A stretch of DNA of 58,004 nt. It comes from JBBRTJ01 sp038244535 (GTDB lineage Bacteria; Actinomycetota; Acidimicrobiia; Acidimicrobiales; Ilumatobacteraceae). The stretch lies in assembly GCA_038244535.1 (NCBI GenBank), contig JBBRTJ010000006.1, positions 1-58,004 on the forward strand, written 5' to 3'. Under the pieces are notes generated by a model. It was not told the DNA's origin, searched no databases, and saw nothing but the letters and a program-made list of their open reading frames with translations. A program made the position numbers and the translations under genes. This document shows, piece after piece, positions 16,849 to 25,778 of the stretch. Numbering within the stretch: position 1 is the first letter of the stretch; the number at the start of each line of letters is the position of its first letter.

Positions 16849-17724
16849 TCAGACGAGGGGGGCGAGGGCCGCGCTCAGACCGGCGACGGTCCAACGATCG
16901 GCCTGCTCGACGCCGTCACCGAAGGCCCAGGTGTTGACCTTCTTCACGGTGCCACCCTGCACGAAGAACGTCTCGCCGTTGAACGGGCACTCGGCGGTGG
17001 CGAGGTAGGCGACGAGCGGCGAGATGTTGGCCGGGTCCCACACGTCGAAGGCATCGGCCTCGGACGGGGGCTTGATGATCTCGCCGAGACCGGGCGTGGC
17101 TTCGGTGAGCCGGGTTCGGGCCGCCGGCGCGATGCAGTTGGACTTGACGCCGTAGCGGGACAGCTCCTTGGCGCAGATCTGGCTGAAGGTGGCGATGCCG
17201 CTCTTGGCCGCGCCATAGTTGGTCTGACCGGGGTTCGAGAACAGGCCCGAGGTAGACGACGTGTGCACCAGGTTGCGGGGCTTGGTGATGCCTGCCTTGA
17301 CCTGCTCGCGCCAGTAGGCCGCAGCCCACCGGGAGGGCACGAAGTGACCCTTCAGGTGGACGGCGATGACGGCGTCCCACTCGCCCTCGGTCATGTTGAC
17401 GAGCACACGGTCGCGCAGGATGCCCGCGTTGTTGACGACGATGTCGAGATCACCGAAGGCCTCGATGGCGCTGTTGACGAGCCGCTGGCCACCCTCCCAG
17501 TCGGCGACGCTGTCGGTGTTCACGATGGCCTGGCCGCCCATGGCTTCGATCTCGGCCACGACCTGCTGGGCCGGGCTCAGATCACTGCCGCTGCCGTCCG
17601 CCGCGCCGCCGACGTCATTGACCACGACCTTGGCTCCCTCGGCGGCAAAGAGCAACGCGTGCTCCCGCCCGATGCCACGGCCTGCGCCGGTGATGATGGC
17701 GACGCGCCCGTCGAGTGCACCCAT
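16849..17724 (-). CDS. short-chain dehydrogenase/reductase, hydroxyacyl/hydroxysteroid type
   Basis: A 291-aa classical SDR using NAD(P). The cofactor motif TGAGRGIG is at residues 12-19, NNAG follows, the catalytic Ser is in HTSSTSG, and the Tyr/Lys pair is YGAAK. The overall pattern, with VVVNDVGG after the second strand and a conserved ...NTWAFGDG tail, matches the (3R)-hydroxyacyl-CoA / 17-beta-hydroxysteroid dehydrogenase 4-like group. An AGGGGG SD lies 8 nt before the ATG. It is upstream of the carotenoid oxygenase on the same strand, 132 bp away. A lipid or sterol alcohol is the likely substrate. Confidence 0.85.
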   Translation of the reverse strand: MGALDGRVAIITGAGRGIGREHALLFAAEGAKVVVNDVGGAADGSGSDLSPAQQVVAEIEAMGGQAIVNTDSVADWEGGQRLVNSAIEAFGDLDIVVNNAGILRDRVLVNMTEGEWDAVIAVHLKGHFVPSRWAAAYWREQVKAGITKPRNLVHTSSTSGLFSNPGQTNYGAAKSGIATFSQICAKELSRYGVKSNCIAPAARTRLTEATPGLGEIIKPPSEADAFDVWDPANISPLVAYLATAECPFNGETFFVQGGTVKKVNTWAFGDGVEQADRWTVAGLSAALAPLV

Positions 17725-17833
17725 CGCGTGATCCCCCTTGTGTCTGAGCAGCGGACCTGAACCGAACGTCGGCGAACCCTAGCGACTGCGTGGGCCCATC
17801 CCAGGATGACGCGTCGCCGAGCGACCCGGGGAG

Positions 17834-19963
17834 CTAGCCGAGGACGATGTTGACGGCGCTGCCCCGGATGGCCTGGGTGTTGGCCGCCGGGTTGGTGGAC
17901 GCCACGTTCTTGCGCAGGTTGCCGCTGACGTTGCCCTCGACCAGCCCGACGGCGCGGATGGCGGCGATGGCCTGCGCGAGCGGCTGCCCGGTCACGTCGG
18001 GCACCGTCACGAGATCGGGGCCTTTCGACACCACCATGGTGACCTGGGAGTCGCGCTCGACCTTGGTGCCCTTGGGCGGCGCGGCGCTGAGCACGACGCC
18101 GGCGGGGACCGTGTTGGAGAACTGATCAGGGCCGCGGATCGCCTGCAACCTCACCGCGGCGAGGGCGGCAACAGCCTGGTCGTAGGGAAGCCCGACGACC
18201 GCGGGCACGGTGCGCAAGACCGGGCCGCTCGACACCACGAGATCGACGACGGTTCCCTTGGGGACCTCCTGGCCGGGGTTCACCGGCTGGCCCCCGACGG
18301 TCCATCGGATGACGGAGCCCTTCGGCACCTCCTCGCTGGCCTCGGGGGCGACGGTTCCAAGGACCAGTCCAGCAGTCTTGAGGGCCGCGGTGGCCTGATC
18401 GAGCGGCAGGCCGGCCAGCGTCGGCAGCGGGGACAGCGTCGGGCCGTCGGACACTTTGAGCTTGAGCACGCCGCCCTTGACCAGCTCGACGCCCGGCGCG
18501 GGATCTTGTTCGAACACCTGGTCGAGCGCGACGTCGTCCTTCTTGATGCGGGTTGCGTCGATGACCCAGCCGTTCTCACTCGTGAGGTTCTTGACCTGAG
18601 CCTCGGTGAGGCCGACGTAGCTCTGGACCTTGAACGTGGGCGTGGGTGACTGGGAGAGCAGGAGCGCACCGGCCGCCACGCCGGCAACGGCGGCGAGCAC
18701 GAGCAGCACGATCAAGATGGTGCGCAGCACCCGTCGCTTCCGGTGCGGCGGTTCGTCGCCGAGGTCATAGAGGGTGGGCGAGGGCGCAACAGGCCGTGAC
18801 GGGGGCGGGGACCCGACCTCGGTGAGATCGGTGCCGGCAGGAGCGGGCCGAGGAGGGGAGGCGAGTGGCGCGGGCTGGCCCGGATCCCAAGGCTCGCCGG
18901 GCGCGTTCGGCGGGCCACTCGCTGCGCCATCGGTCGCACCGGGTCTACCGGCCAAGAGGCCGGCCGCGGCCGCGGCGCCCAGGCTGGCGGCCGCCGCTGG
19001 ACCCGCCCACGACGCTCCGCCGGCATCGGTGTCGGCCCGCTCCGTGCGGCGGGCGGGGTCAGCCACCAGCGGCACCTGGGTCTGATCGGGCCGGGCGAGG
19101 GGCACCGTGGGCACGAGCGGCAACGGAGCGGGGCGAGGCAGGCGCTCAGCCGCCACCACGAGGGCCCGGACCAGTTCACCAGCAGTGAAGCGCTCGTCGG
19201 GATCGGGACGGCCGGCCCGTTCGACCACGCTGGCCAACGAGCCGAGCTCGGCCGACACCGGCATCAGCTTGTCGATGCGGGCCATGAGGGTCGCCACCGT
19301 GGTGTCGGCGGCGAAGGGCACCGTGCCCGTGATCGACTCGACGATGACGAGCGCGAGCGCGTAGACGTCGGTCTTCGGGCCAACCGTCTCGCCCTTGGCC
19401 TGCTCGGGGGAGGCGTAGCGGGCTGTGCCGAGCACCACGCCGGCCGGCTCGGTCCACGCCGCCTCGGCCAAGGCCCGGGCCAAGCCGAAGTCGCCCACGC
19501 GCAGCCGGCGGTCCTCGCCGAACAGCAGGTTGGCGGGCTTGATGTCGCGGTGCACGAGGCCCTGGCGGTGGGCGTAGTCGAGACCGCGGGCGGCTTCGAG
19601 CGCCACCATCAGCGCCTGGGACGGCGACAGCAGCCGGCCCCGGTCGAGCATGCCGCGCAGGCTCCCGCCGGCGAGGAACTCGCACACGAGGTACGGCACG
19701 CCGTCGTCCTCGCCCCAGTCGTGCACCGCCATGATGTTGGGGTGGCTGAGGTTGGCGGCCACCTGCGCCTCGGCCCGGAAGCGCTTGAGGAACGTGGGGT
19801 CCTCGGCGAGGTTCGGGTGGAGGACCTTGACGGCGACCAGGCGGCGTAGCTGGGCGTCCTCGGCCTGGAACACGGTGGCCGATGCTCCGGTGCCGACCGG
19901 CGCGAGGAGACGGTAGCGCCCACCCAGGACGCGCCCGACCTGCTCGCCACCGTAGGAGGACAT
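17834..19963 (-). CDS. PknB-type Ser/Thr protein kinase with four PASTA domains
   Basis: A 709-aa membrane receptor kinase. The cytoplasmic kinase domain (about 15-275) has the Gly-loop VGTGASATV, the catalytic loop HRDIKPAN, DFGLARA and the P+1 loop GTARYASPEQ. A long Pro/Ala linker (~280-415) leads to one transmembrane helix (ILIVLLVLAAVAGVAAGALLL), then four extracellular PASTA repeats starting near FKVQSYVGLT, LSPLPTLAGL, LRTVPAVVGL and LVTVPDVTGQ. PASTA repeats sense peptidoglycan fragments, so a role in cell-wall growth control is likely. The ATG at 19963 follows TAGCGT by 7 nt. The usual partners (PP2C, FtsW/RodA, PBP) are not beside it. Confidence 0.93.
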   Translation of the reverse strand: MSSYGGEQVGRVLGGRYRLLAPVGTGASATVFQAEDAQLRRLVAVKVLHPNLAEDPTFLKRFRAEAQVAANLSHPNIMAVHDWGEDDGVPYLVCEFLAGGSLRGMLDRGRLLSPSQALMVALEAARGLDYAHRQGLVHRDIKPANLLFGEDRRLRVGDFGLARALAEAAWTEPAGVVLGTARYASPEQAKGETVGPKTDVYALALVIVESITGTVPFAADTTVATLMARIDKLMPVSAELGSLASVVERAGRPDPDERFTAGELVRALVVAAERLPRPAPLPLVPTVPLARPDQTQVPLVADPARRTERADTDAGGASWAGPAAAASLGAAAAAGLLAGRPGATDGAASGPPNAPGEPWDPGQPAPLASPPRPAPAGTDLTEVGSPPPSRPVAPSPTLYDLGDEPPHRKRRVLRTILIVLLVLAAVAGVAAGALLLSQSPTPTFKVQSYVGLTEAQVKNLTSENGWVIDATRIKKDDVALDQVFEQDPAPGVELVKGGVLKLKVSDGPTLSPLPTLAGLPLDQATAALKTAGLVLGTVAPEASEEVPKGSVIRWTVGGQPVNPGQEVPKGTVVDLVVSSGPVLRTVPAVVGLPYDQAVAALAAVRLQAIRGPDQFSNTVPAGVVLSAAPPKGTKVERDSQVTMVVSKGPDLVTVPDVTGQPLAQAIAAIRAVGLVEGNVSGNLRKNVASTNPAANTQAIRGSAVNIVLG

Positions 19964-19970
19964 CACGACG

Positions 19971-19976
19971 ACGCTA
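19971..19976 (-). promoter_or_regulatory. leaderless -10 box TAGCGT
   Basis: On the reverse strand TAGCGT lies 7 nt before the ATG at 19963 of the PASTA kinase. It favours that ATG over the GTG immediately upstream. Confidence 0.5.
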
Positions 19977-20057
19977 ACCGGCGCCCCCGCGGTGCCCGTG
20001 GCACCGCCATCGCGCCCTGACCGTGGAAACGGTGTGACTGGGAGGCATCATGGCGCC

Positions 20058-20492
20058 GTGAACGGACGGATCTCGATGGCCAAGCTCGGTGCCAGCGCGA
20101 TGGTCGCCATCGCTTTGGGCCTCATCGTCTTCGGGTTCGCCTCGGCCGAGACCGGCGATGCCGACGTGCGCTTCAGCGACGCGGCGATCGAACGGGTGAC
20201 ACCGAAGCCGGCCACGTTGGTCCTGCGCCAGAGCCAGGTCGGCATCGATCTTGCGCCGGGCTACGAGGGCCTGCTCGTCATCGACCGTGTCCAGCTACCG
20301 CCCGACCAGCTCGCCACCGACGACGCCCAGAACACGGTGTACTTCAGCCCGCGCCCGGGGACCGAGATCGAGGAGTTCGCGCCCGGTCCTCACACGATCA
20401 CCGCCTGCTACTGGAAGATCGCCGATCGCGACCGGGTGGACAACAACTGCGATCGCGCCGCCGTGTTCACCTGGAGCTTCAAGGTCAGCTAG
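20058..20492 (+). CDS. membrane-anchored hypothetical protein, 144 aa
   Basis: No family is recognised. One N-terminal hydrophobic helix (about residues 12-30, ASAMVAIALGLIVFGFA) is followed by an extracytoplasmic domain of ~110 residues. That domain has RFSDAAIERVTPKP and two Cys residues (TACYWK and NNCDR) that could form a disulfide. The GTG at 20058 is chosen because CATCAT, a -10-like box, ends 6 nt upstream. It is divergent from the PASTA kinase and could be surface-related. Its last 8 bp overlap the end of ligA, tail to tail. Confidence 0.6.
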   Translation: MNGRISMAKLGASAMVAIALGLIVFGFASAETGDADVRFSDAAIERVTPKPATLVLRQSQVGIDLAPGYEGLLVIDRVQLPPDQLATDDAQNTVYFSPRPGTEIEEFAPGPHTITACYWKIADRDRVDNNCDRAAVFTWSFKVS

Positions 20493-22578
20493 CGGCGGGC
20501 GCTGGGGCGGGCAGTTCGCCGGTGGACAGGAGCTCGACGAAGCCGGCCTCGTCGAGGATGGGGACACCCAGCGCCTCGGCCTTGGTGAGCTTCGATGCGC
20601 CTGGCGACTCGCCCAGCACCACGGCGAAGGTCTTCTTCGACACGCTGCCGGGGCTCTTGCCGCCCCGGCCGACGATGGCCTCCTCGGCCCCGTCTCGACT
20701 GAACCCGGCCAGCGTGCCGGTCACCACGATCGCCTTGCCCGTCAGGTTCTGCGGCAATCGCGACACCTCGACCTTGCCGAACTCGACACCGGCCGCATGA
20801 AGGGCGTCGATGAGCTCGCGGTTGCGTTCGTCGGCGAACCAGCGGGAAACAGACGCGGCGATGATGGGGCCGACACCTTCGAGGGTGGCCAGGTCGGCTT
20901 CGGATGCGGCCTGGATGGCTCGCAGGTTGCCGAAGCCGCGAGCCAGCGCGGAGGCTGCGGCGGGACCGAGGTGCTTGATGCCGAGGGCCACGAGCAACCG
21001 CGGCAAGGGCTGCTGCTTGGACGCCTCGATGGCGGCCAGCAGCTTGCCCACGCTGATCTCGCCGAACCCCTCGAACCCGAGCAGCTGCTCGGGTTCGAGG
21101 CGGTAGAGGTCGGCTGAGGTTCGCACCAGCTCCGCGTCACTCAGCAGGTAGACCGTCCGCTCGCCCAACCCCTCGATGTCCATGCCCCCGCGGGACGCGA
21201 AGTGGATGATGCGGGCATCGCGCTGGAACGGACACTCGGGCTCGACGCAGCGGGTGTCGGCCTCGCCCTCGAGCCGCACCAACGGCGTGGCGAGCGGGCA
21301 CGGGCAGGTGGTGGGGAACTCCCAGGGCTCGGTGCCTGCGGGACGATCGGCCAGAACCGGCCCGACCACCTCGGGGATCACGTCGCCGGCCTTGCGCACG
21401 ATGACCGTGTCGCCCGGCCGCACGTCTTTGAACCGCACCTGGTCCTGGTTGTGCAACGTGGCCATGCCGACCGTGGAGCCGCCGACGAACACCGGCTCGA
21501 GCACCGCGAACGGCGTGGCCCGGCCCGTGCGCCCGATGCTGACCATGATGTCGCGCAGCAGCGTGGTCCGCTCTTCCGGCGGGAACTTGTAGGCGATGGC
21601 CCAGCGGGGGGCCTTGGACGTGGAGCCGAGGAGCTGGCGCTGGGTGAGGTCGTCGACCTTGACGACGGCGCCGTCGATCTCGTACTCGAGGTCATGGCGG
21701 TGCTGCTGCCAGCGCCGGCAGTACGCATGCACCTCGTCGAGCGATGGGAGCAGGCGGATCTCGGGGTTGACGGGCAGGCCCAGCGCGGCCATCCACTGCA
21801 AGGTGCCCAGGTGGCTCTTGTGGTCGACCCCTCCCACCACCTCGCCGAGCTGGTAGCACCACATCGCCAGCTCGCGGCTGGCGGTGACCGAGGCGTCCTT
21901 CTGCCGAAGGCTGCCTGCCGCCGAGTTGCGGGGGTTGACGAAGCGCTTGTCGCCCGCCGCGTCCTGGCGGGCGTTGAGCGCCTCGAAGGCAGCGATCGGC
22001 ATGTACACCTCGCCTCGCACCTCGAGCACCCGCGGGACGGCCTGGCCCGAAGGGACGACGAGGCGCTTCGGCACCGCGGCGATGGTGGCCACGTTGGCGG
22101 TCACGTCTTCACCCACCCGCCCGTCGCCCCGCGTGGCGGCCTGCACGAGCTCGCCGTCCTCGTAGCGCAGCGAGATGGCGAGCCCGTCGATCTTGAGCTC
22201 GCACACGTACGTGACGGCCTGGCCGGCCAGCCCCTTGGCGACGCGGGCACCCCAGGCCTCGAGCTCGTCGAGCGAGAACGCGTTGTCGAGGCTCATCATC
22301 GGCACGCGGTGCTCGACGGGTGCGAACGTGGCCGAGGCGCTGCCCCCGGGCCGCTGCGTCGGCGAATCGGACGTGATCAGGTCGGGGTGCGCAGCCTCGA
22401 CGGCCCTCAGCTCGCGAAGGAGAGCGTCGTACTCGGCGTCGCTGATCTCGGGGTCGTCGGCCTCGAAGTACCGCCGGTTGTGATGGCCGATCGCCAAGCG
22501 CAACCACCCGGCGCGAGACGTCGGGTCGGCGGGATCAGCCGCGGCGGGCAGTGGTTTGGGGGACGCGACGGGGGGCAC
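20485..22578 (-). CDS. ligA: NAD-dependent DNA ligase
   Basis: This essential enzyme seals nicks during replication and repair using NAD+. All domains are present in 697 aa: N-terminal Ia domain with HHNRRYFEADDPEISDAEYD, the adenylation motif with the reactive Lys in CELKIDGLA, the OB fold, a four-Cys zinc finger (CPCP ... CVEPECP), helix-hairpin-helix repeats (GLGERTVYLLS, GFGEISVGKLL, LEGVGPIIA) and a C-terminal BRCT domain (LTGKAIVVTGTLAGF). The GTG at 22578 follows TAACGT by 7 nt. In mycobacteria ligA lies beside a MetE-like gene, as here. Confidence 0.97.
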   Translation of the reverse strand: MPPVASPKPLPAAADPADPTSRAGWLRLAIGHHNRRYFEADDPEISDAEYDALLRELRAVEAAHPDLITSDSPTQRPGGSASATFAPVEHRVPMMSLDNAFSLDELEAWGARVAKGLAGQAVTYVCELKIDGLAISLRYEDGELVQAATRGDGRVGEDVTANVATIAAVPKRLVVPSGQAVPRVLEVRGEVYMPIAAFEALNARQDAAGDKRFVNPRNSAAGSLRQKDASVTASRELAMWCYQLGEVVGGVDHKSHLGTLQWMAALGLPVNPEIRLLPSLDEVHAYCRRWQQHRHDLEYEIDGAVVKVDDLTQRQLLGSTSKAPRWAIAYKFPPEERTTLLRDIMVSIGRTGRATPFAVLEPVFVGGSTVGMATLHNQDQVRFKDVRPGDTVIVRKAGDVIPEVVGPVLADRPAGTEPWEFPTTCPCPLATPLVRLEGEADTRCVEPECPFQRDARIIHFASRGGMDIEGLGERTVYLLSDAELVRTSADLYRLEPEQLLGFEGFGEISVGKLLAAIEASKQQPLPRLLVALGIKHLGPAAASALARGFGNLRAIQAASEADLATLEGVGPIIAASVSRWFADERNRELIDALHAAGVEFGKVEVSRLPQNLTGKAIVVTGTLAGFSRDGAEEAIVGRGGKSPGSVSKKTFAVVLGESPGASKLTKAEALGVPILDEAGFVELLSTGELPAPAPAAS

Positions 22579-22585
22579 GAGGTCA

Positions 22586-22591
22586 ACGTTA
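22586..22591 (-). promoter_or_regulatory. leaderless -10 box TAACGT
   Basis: On the reverse strand TAACGT lies 7 nt before the GTG start of ligA at 22578. Confidence 0.5.
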
Positions 22592-22614
22592 GCGATGGGG
22601 TGTGACGTAGTTTC

Positions 22615-22629
22615 GGGGTCGTCGACCCC
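22615..22629. terminator. GGGGTC/GACCCC hairpin
   Basis: A perfect 6-bp stem with a 3-nt loop lies between the MetE-like gene and ligA, both on the reverse strand. Together with the 44-bp hairpin at 22632-22675 it may end the upstream transcript. There is no T-tract. Confidence 0.4.
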
Positions 22630-22631
22630 AA

Positions 22632-22675
22632 GCCTGTGCGGCCAAAGCGCAGCCCGTCCCCTTCAGCGCACGAGC
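22632..22675. repeat. copy of a dispersed 45-bp hairpin repeat
   Basis: This element begins 24 nt after the stop of the MetE-like gene. Forward GCCTGTGCGGCCAA and TTCAGCGCACGAGC match the two ends of the copies at 47592 and 49865, which lie in the opposite orientation. The ends can pair into a long stem. Confidence 0.45.
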
Positions 22676-22699
22676 TCGTGATGGCCTGGGCGCGGCCCG

Positions 22700-23701
22700 T
22701 CAGCCCCCGAGGTTCATCGTGGCCGCGACAGCCTGGGTGGCCATCTTGGTGCCGACCTCAGCCACCAGTTCGAGCACTCGGGCGGCCTGGTCGACGTCGT
22801 GGTGGGCGAGCCCGCACGCGGGCGTGACGAGGGCCTGAGTCCTCAGGCGGATGGGGTCGACGCCCGAGCGCACCAGCTCGCACCACAGCGCCACGAGGTC
22901 GTGCCAGTAGCGGTCGGCCTGGGCCGACAGCGGACGGTCGGTCGGCACCGCCCCCCACGCCACGAGGCCACCCCCGTCGAGGTAGCGCCCGAGGGCGGTG
23001 GCCGACGGCAGCACCCCGGGACCGACCGGCAGCGAGAGCAGCTGGGGTCCGCAGGCCAGAACGAGACCCCAGTCGGCTTCGCCGCAGCAGTGCACGCCGG
23101 CCACCGCCACGGAGCCGGAGCCCTCGATCGATGCCAATGCACCCGACACGAGGTCGGCGGCCTCGTCGCGGCCGAGCGGCGCCTCGTCGCGGAGCACGAC
23201 GCCGAGGCCTGGTTCGTCGACCACCACCACCTGGTCGCACCCCGGGAGCCCAGCGGCCACCGCAGCGGCAAGGTCCACGATGCGGCGGTGCACGGCGCTG
23301 GCGGCCACCGCGAACGCGGTCTCGGTGGTGACGCCTGCTCGGATCAGGGCCAAGCCGAGCGTCAGGGGACCCGTGACCTGCCACTTGACTGCGCCCCGGT
23401 GGCCGGCCGCTTCGGCCTCGACGAGGAACGTGCGCAGACCGCAGAACGCGTCGTCATCGAGGGGCGTGAGGACCGGTGCGTCGGGGTCGAGGCCATGGGG
23501 ATCGACCACCAGGAGCGCTCCGCTGGCGCCGATGGCCACGCCGGCGATGCCCACCGCACCCTGAGCGAGCATCCCCTCGCGCCGCGACCGGCGCGGCAAC
23601 GACGGAATGGCGGGGAGGTCGGGCAGAAGGCGCAGCACGAAACGAGCAGCATCGACCGGATCGGTGTGCGGCAGGCTCCCGACCGCGGTCGAGGCTGCCA
23701 T
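22700..23701 (-). CDS. MetE-like (UROD/MetE superfamily) protein
   Basis: A 333-aa protein resembling the C-terminal catalytic half of cobalamin-independent methionine synthase. Zinc-type ligands can be placed at the His and Cys of AGVHCCGE and the Cys of VTPACGLAHH. It lacks the N-terminal half of full MetE (about 750 aa), so methionine synthesis from methyl-folate is not assured. Stand-alone relatives are known beside ligA in mycobacteria, and some short archaeal forms use methyl-cobalamin. The ATG at 23701 gives MAASTAVGSLPHTDP, the family's usual N-terminus; longer upstream codons look non-coding. Confidence 0.75.
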   Translation of the reverse strand: MAASTAVGSLPHTDPVDAARFVLRLLPDLPAIPSLPRRSRREGMLAQGAVGIAGVAIGASGALLVVDPHGLDPDAPVLTPLDDDAFCGLRTFLVEAEAAGHRGAVKWQVTGPLTLGLALIRAGVTTETAFAVAASAVHRRIVDLAAAVAAGLPGCDQVVVVDEPGLGVVLRDEAPLGRDEAADLVSGALASIEGSGSVAVAGVHCCGEADWGLVLACGPQLLSLPVGPGVLPSATALGRYLDGGGLVAWGAVPTDRPLSAQADRYWHDLVALWCELVRSGVDPIRLRTQALVTPACGLAHHDVDQAARVLELVAEVGTKMATQAVAATMNLGG

Positions 23702-23828
23702 CGGCAGGTGCAGTACCAACCGTGCTCCCTCCCCTCGTCCTCGGTCACCGCGACGGCGAAACCCGGGCGGTGACGACCGCCGGCGCAACGTTCGCCACCC
23801 GAGCGGCCCGTGCGCAAGTCTTGACGCC

Positions 23829-24707
23829 GTGCGCCGCTCCACCATCGTCGTCTGGACGTTCCGCGCGCTCTGGGCCGTCGGGGCGCTCGTGGCCGCACCG
23901 GCATTCGGCGCAGCCCTCGCCGATCACAGCCGGCCGGTGCAGCTGACGGTGCTGACCGGGCTGTGGGCGGGGTGGACCGTGGTGCTGGCCGCCGCGCTCG
24001 TGACCTCGACGGTGTCGCTCACGATCCTGCGCATCGTGGTGCCCGGGTTCGTGGTCGCGGCCGCCTGGGCCGGCCTGAACGGGGCGTCGGGGGCTGAAGC
24101 CGCGGTGGCGTTGGCCCTGGCCGGCGCTTGCGCCGGACTGGCGTTCTCCGCCACGGTCACGACCGAGTGCTCGCAGGCCTCGGCCTACGGTGACGAGTCC
24201 CGATTCCCGTTGCGCACGCCGGGGGCACTGGTCCTGGGACCGCTCGAGCTGGCATGGGTGGTGCTCGCCGCCGCCATGGTCACCGGACCGCTGCTGGTGG
24301 CCACCGAGCGCTGGTGGCTCGGTGTGCCAGTCTCCATCGCCGGCTGGGGACTGGCCTGGCTGCTGGCCCGCCGGATCCACCGCCTGAGCCGCCGGTGGGC
24401 CGTACTGGTGCCGGTCGGCTTCGTGGTCCACGACCCGATCGGGCTGGCCGACACGGTGATGGTGCGACGCGGCGAGCTGGGCACGCTGCAGCTCGCCCCG
24501 GCCGACTCCGAGGCTGCCGACCTCACCGTGGGCGCACTCGGCCCCGCCATCGAGGTGACCTTCACCGATCTCGTCACCGTCGTCCTGGCCGGTACCCCGG
24601 CCAAGCCGCAGGGCACTGCCCTGCACGCCCGCTCGATCCTCGTCGCCCCCCTTCGCCCCGGCGCCCTGCTGGCCGAAGCCCAGCGCCGCAACCTCCTGCG
24701 GCGCTGA
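23829..24707 (+). CDS. polytopic membrane protein, 292 aa, unknown function
   Basis: No family is recognised. Five to six hydrophobic helices fill residues ~10-185 (for example ALWAVGALVAAPAFGAALA and LILGP-like segments). A soluble C-terminal domain of ~100 residues follows, with VPVGFVVHDPIGLADTVMVRR and the tail LRPGALLAEAQRRNLLRR. The conserved-looking soluble end suggests a real actinobacterial family. The GTG at 23829 has AAGTCT 7 nt upstream. It is divergent from the MetE-like gene and converges with mnmA, with only 2 bp between the stop codons. Confidence 0.65.
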   Translation: MRRSTIVVWTFRALWAVGALVAAPAFGAALADHSRPVQLTVLTGLWAGWTVVLAAALVTSTVSLTILRIVVPGFVVAAAWAGLNGASGAEAAVALALAGACAGLAFSATVTTECSQASAYGDESRFPLRTPGALVLGPLELAWVVLAAAMVTGPLLVATERWWLGVPVSIAGWGLAWLLARRIHRLSRRWAVLVPVGFVVHDPIGLADTVMVRRGELGTLQLAPADSEAADLTVGALGPAIEVTFTDLVTVVLAGTPAKPQGTALHARSILVAPLRPGALLAEAQRRNLLRR

Positions 24708-24709
24708 CC

Positions 24710-25753
24710 TCAGCGGGTCGCGATGCCTCCGGCCAGCACCACCGTGTCGGTGGCGTCGTAGAGGACGATGCTCTGGCCGGCAGCCACCGAACGCTGGGGC
24801 TCGACCCACTCGAGCCGGTCGCGGCCGTCGAACCAGGCCGGCCGGGACGGGCCGTGGGCGCTGCACTGGACGAGCACCTCGCCGGCGCCGAGGTGGGGCC
24901 GGCGCAGCACGATCTGGTCGAGGTGCACCCCGTTGACCAGCAGCTGCTCGGGCGGACCGACCACCACGGTTGCCGTCGTCAGGTCCACGTCGACGACGTA
25001 GCGCGCCGGGCCGCCGCCGGCACCGCCGAGGCCCCGACGTTGGCCGACGGTCACCAGCTCGATGGCGTCGACTCGGCCAACCGGGGCGCCCTCGGTGTCC
25101 ACGACGGTGCCCGGCGTGAACGCCATGCGTCGCCCCAGGAAGCCGGCCCGCCCCGCCGTCGAGGTGATGAAGCACACGTCCTGGCTGTCAGGCTTCGTGG
25201 CCTTACGCAACCCGAGCCCAGCTGCTCGAGCCCGCACCTCGGGCTTGGTCAGCTCGCCCACCGGGAACAGCACGCGGCCCGTGTCGATGCCGGCCGCCAT
25301 GTGCACGACGTAGCTCTGGTCCTTGGCCCGATCGTGACCACGGGCCAGCGACCGCTCACCAGTGGTTGCATCTGCAACGACCCGGCAGTGGTGCCCGGTA
25401 GCCAGGGCATCGAAGCCGAGCTGGTCGGCCCGGCGGAGGAGACGATCGAACTTGAGGTGCCGGTTGCACTCGATGCACGGGTTGGGGGTGCGACCCGCCT
25501 TGTGGGCCTCGACGTAGGGGCCCACGACGTTGGCCTCGAAGTCATCGGCGAACCCGAACACGAGGTGGTCGATCCCCAGGCGCTGCGCGGCCCAGCGGGC
25601 GTCGTCGACATCGGCCACCGAGCAGCAGCCCGAGTCGCTCTCGCCCCCCCAGAGCTTGAGCGTGACGCCGACCGCCTCGTGGCCCTGGTCGCGCACCATC
25701 GCCGCAGCCACCGACGAGTCGACCCCGCCGCTCATCGCCACCAGCACCCTCAT
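24710..25753 (-). CDS. mnmA: tRNA-specific 2-thiouridylase
   Basis: MnmA places sulfur on uridine 34 of Lys, Glu and Gln tRNAs, using ATP and sulfur relayed from a cysteine desulfurase. The PP-loop SGGVDSS is at residues 8-14. The two catalytic Cys residues are in PNPCIECN and SQDVCFI, and VGQRRGLG marks the central domain. The length, 347 aa, is normal. The ATG at 25753 starts exactly at the PP-loop strand; the upstream in-frame extension is antisense-like noise. The cysteine desulfurase gene ends 25 bp upstream on the same strand, so enzyme and sulfur donor are co-expressed. Confidence 0.95.
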   Translation of the reverse strand: MRVLVAMSGGVDSSVAAAMVRDQGHEAVGVTLKLWGGESDSGCCSVADVDDARWAAQRLGIDHLVFGFADDFEANVVGPYVEAHKAGRTPNPCIECNRHLKFDRLLRRADQLGFDALATGHHCRVVADATTGERSLARGHDRAKDQSYVVHMAAGIDTGRVLFPVGELTKPEVRARAAGLGLRKATKPDSQDVCFITSTAGRAGFLGRRMAFTPGTVVDTEGAPVGRVDAIELVTVGQRRGLGGAGGGPARYVVDVDLTTATVVVGPPEQLLVNGVHLDQIVLRRPHLGAGEVLVQCSAHGPSRPAWFDGRDRLEWVEPQRSVAAGQSIVLYDATDTVVLAGGIATR

Positions 25754-25778
25754 CGCGCGTCCTTCGGACCCGGCGCCG

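Noticed and set aside
22615..22675. Hairpins considered as a CRISPR-like or riboswitch element upstream of ligA
   Set aside because: There are no regularly spaced direct repeats and no known riboswitch pattern; position after a stop codon fits termination or a REP-like element.
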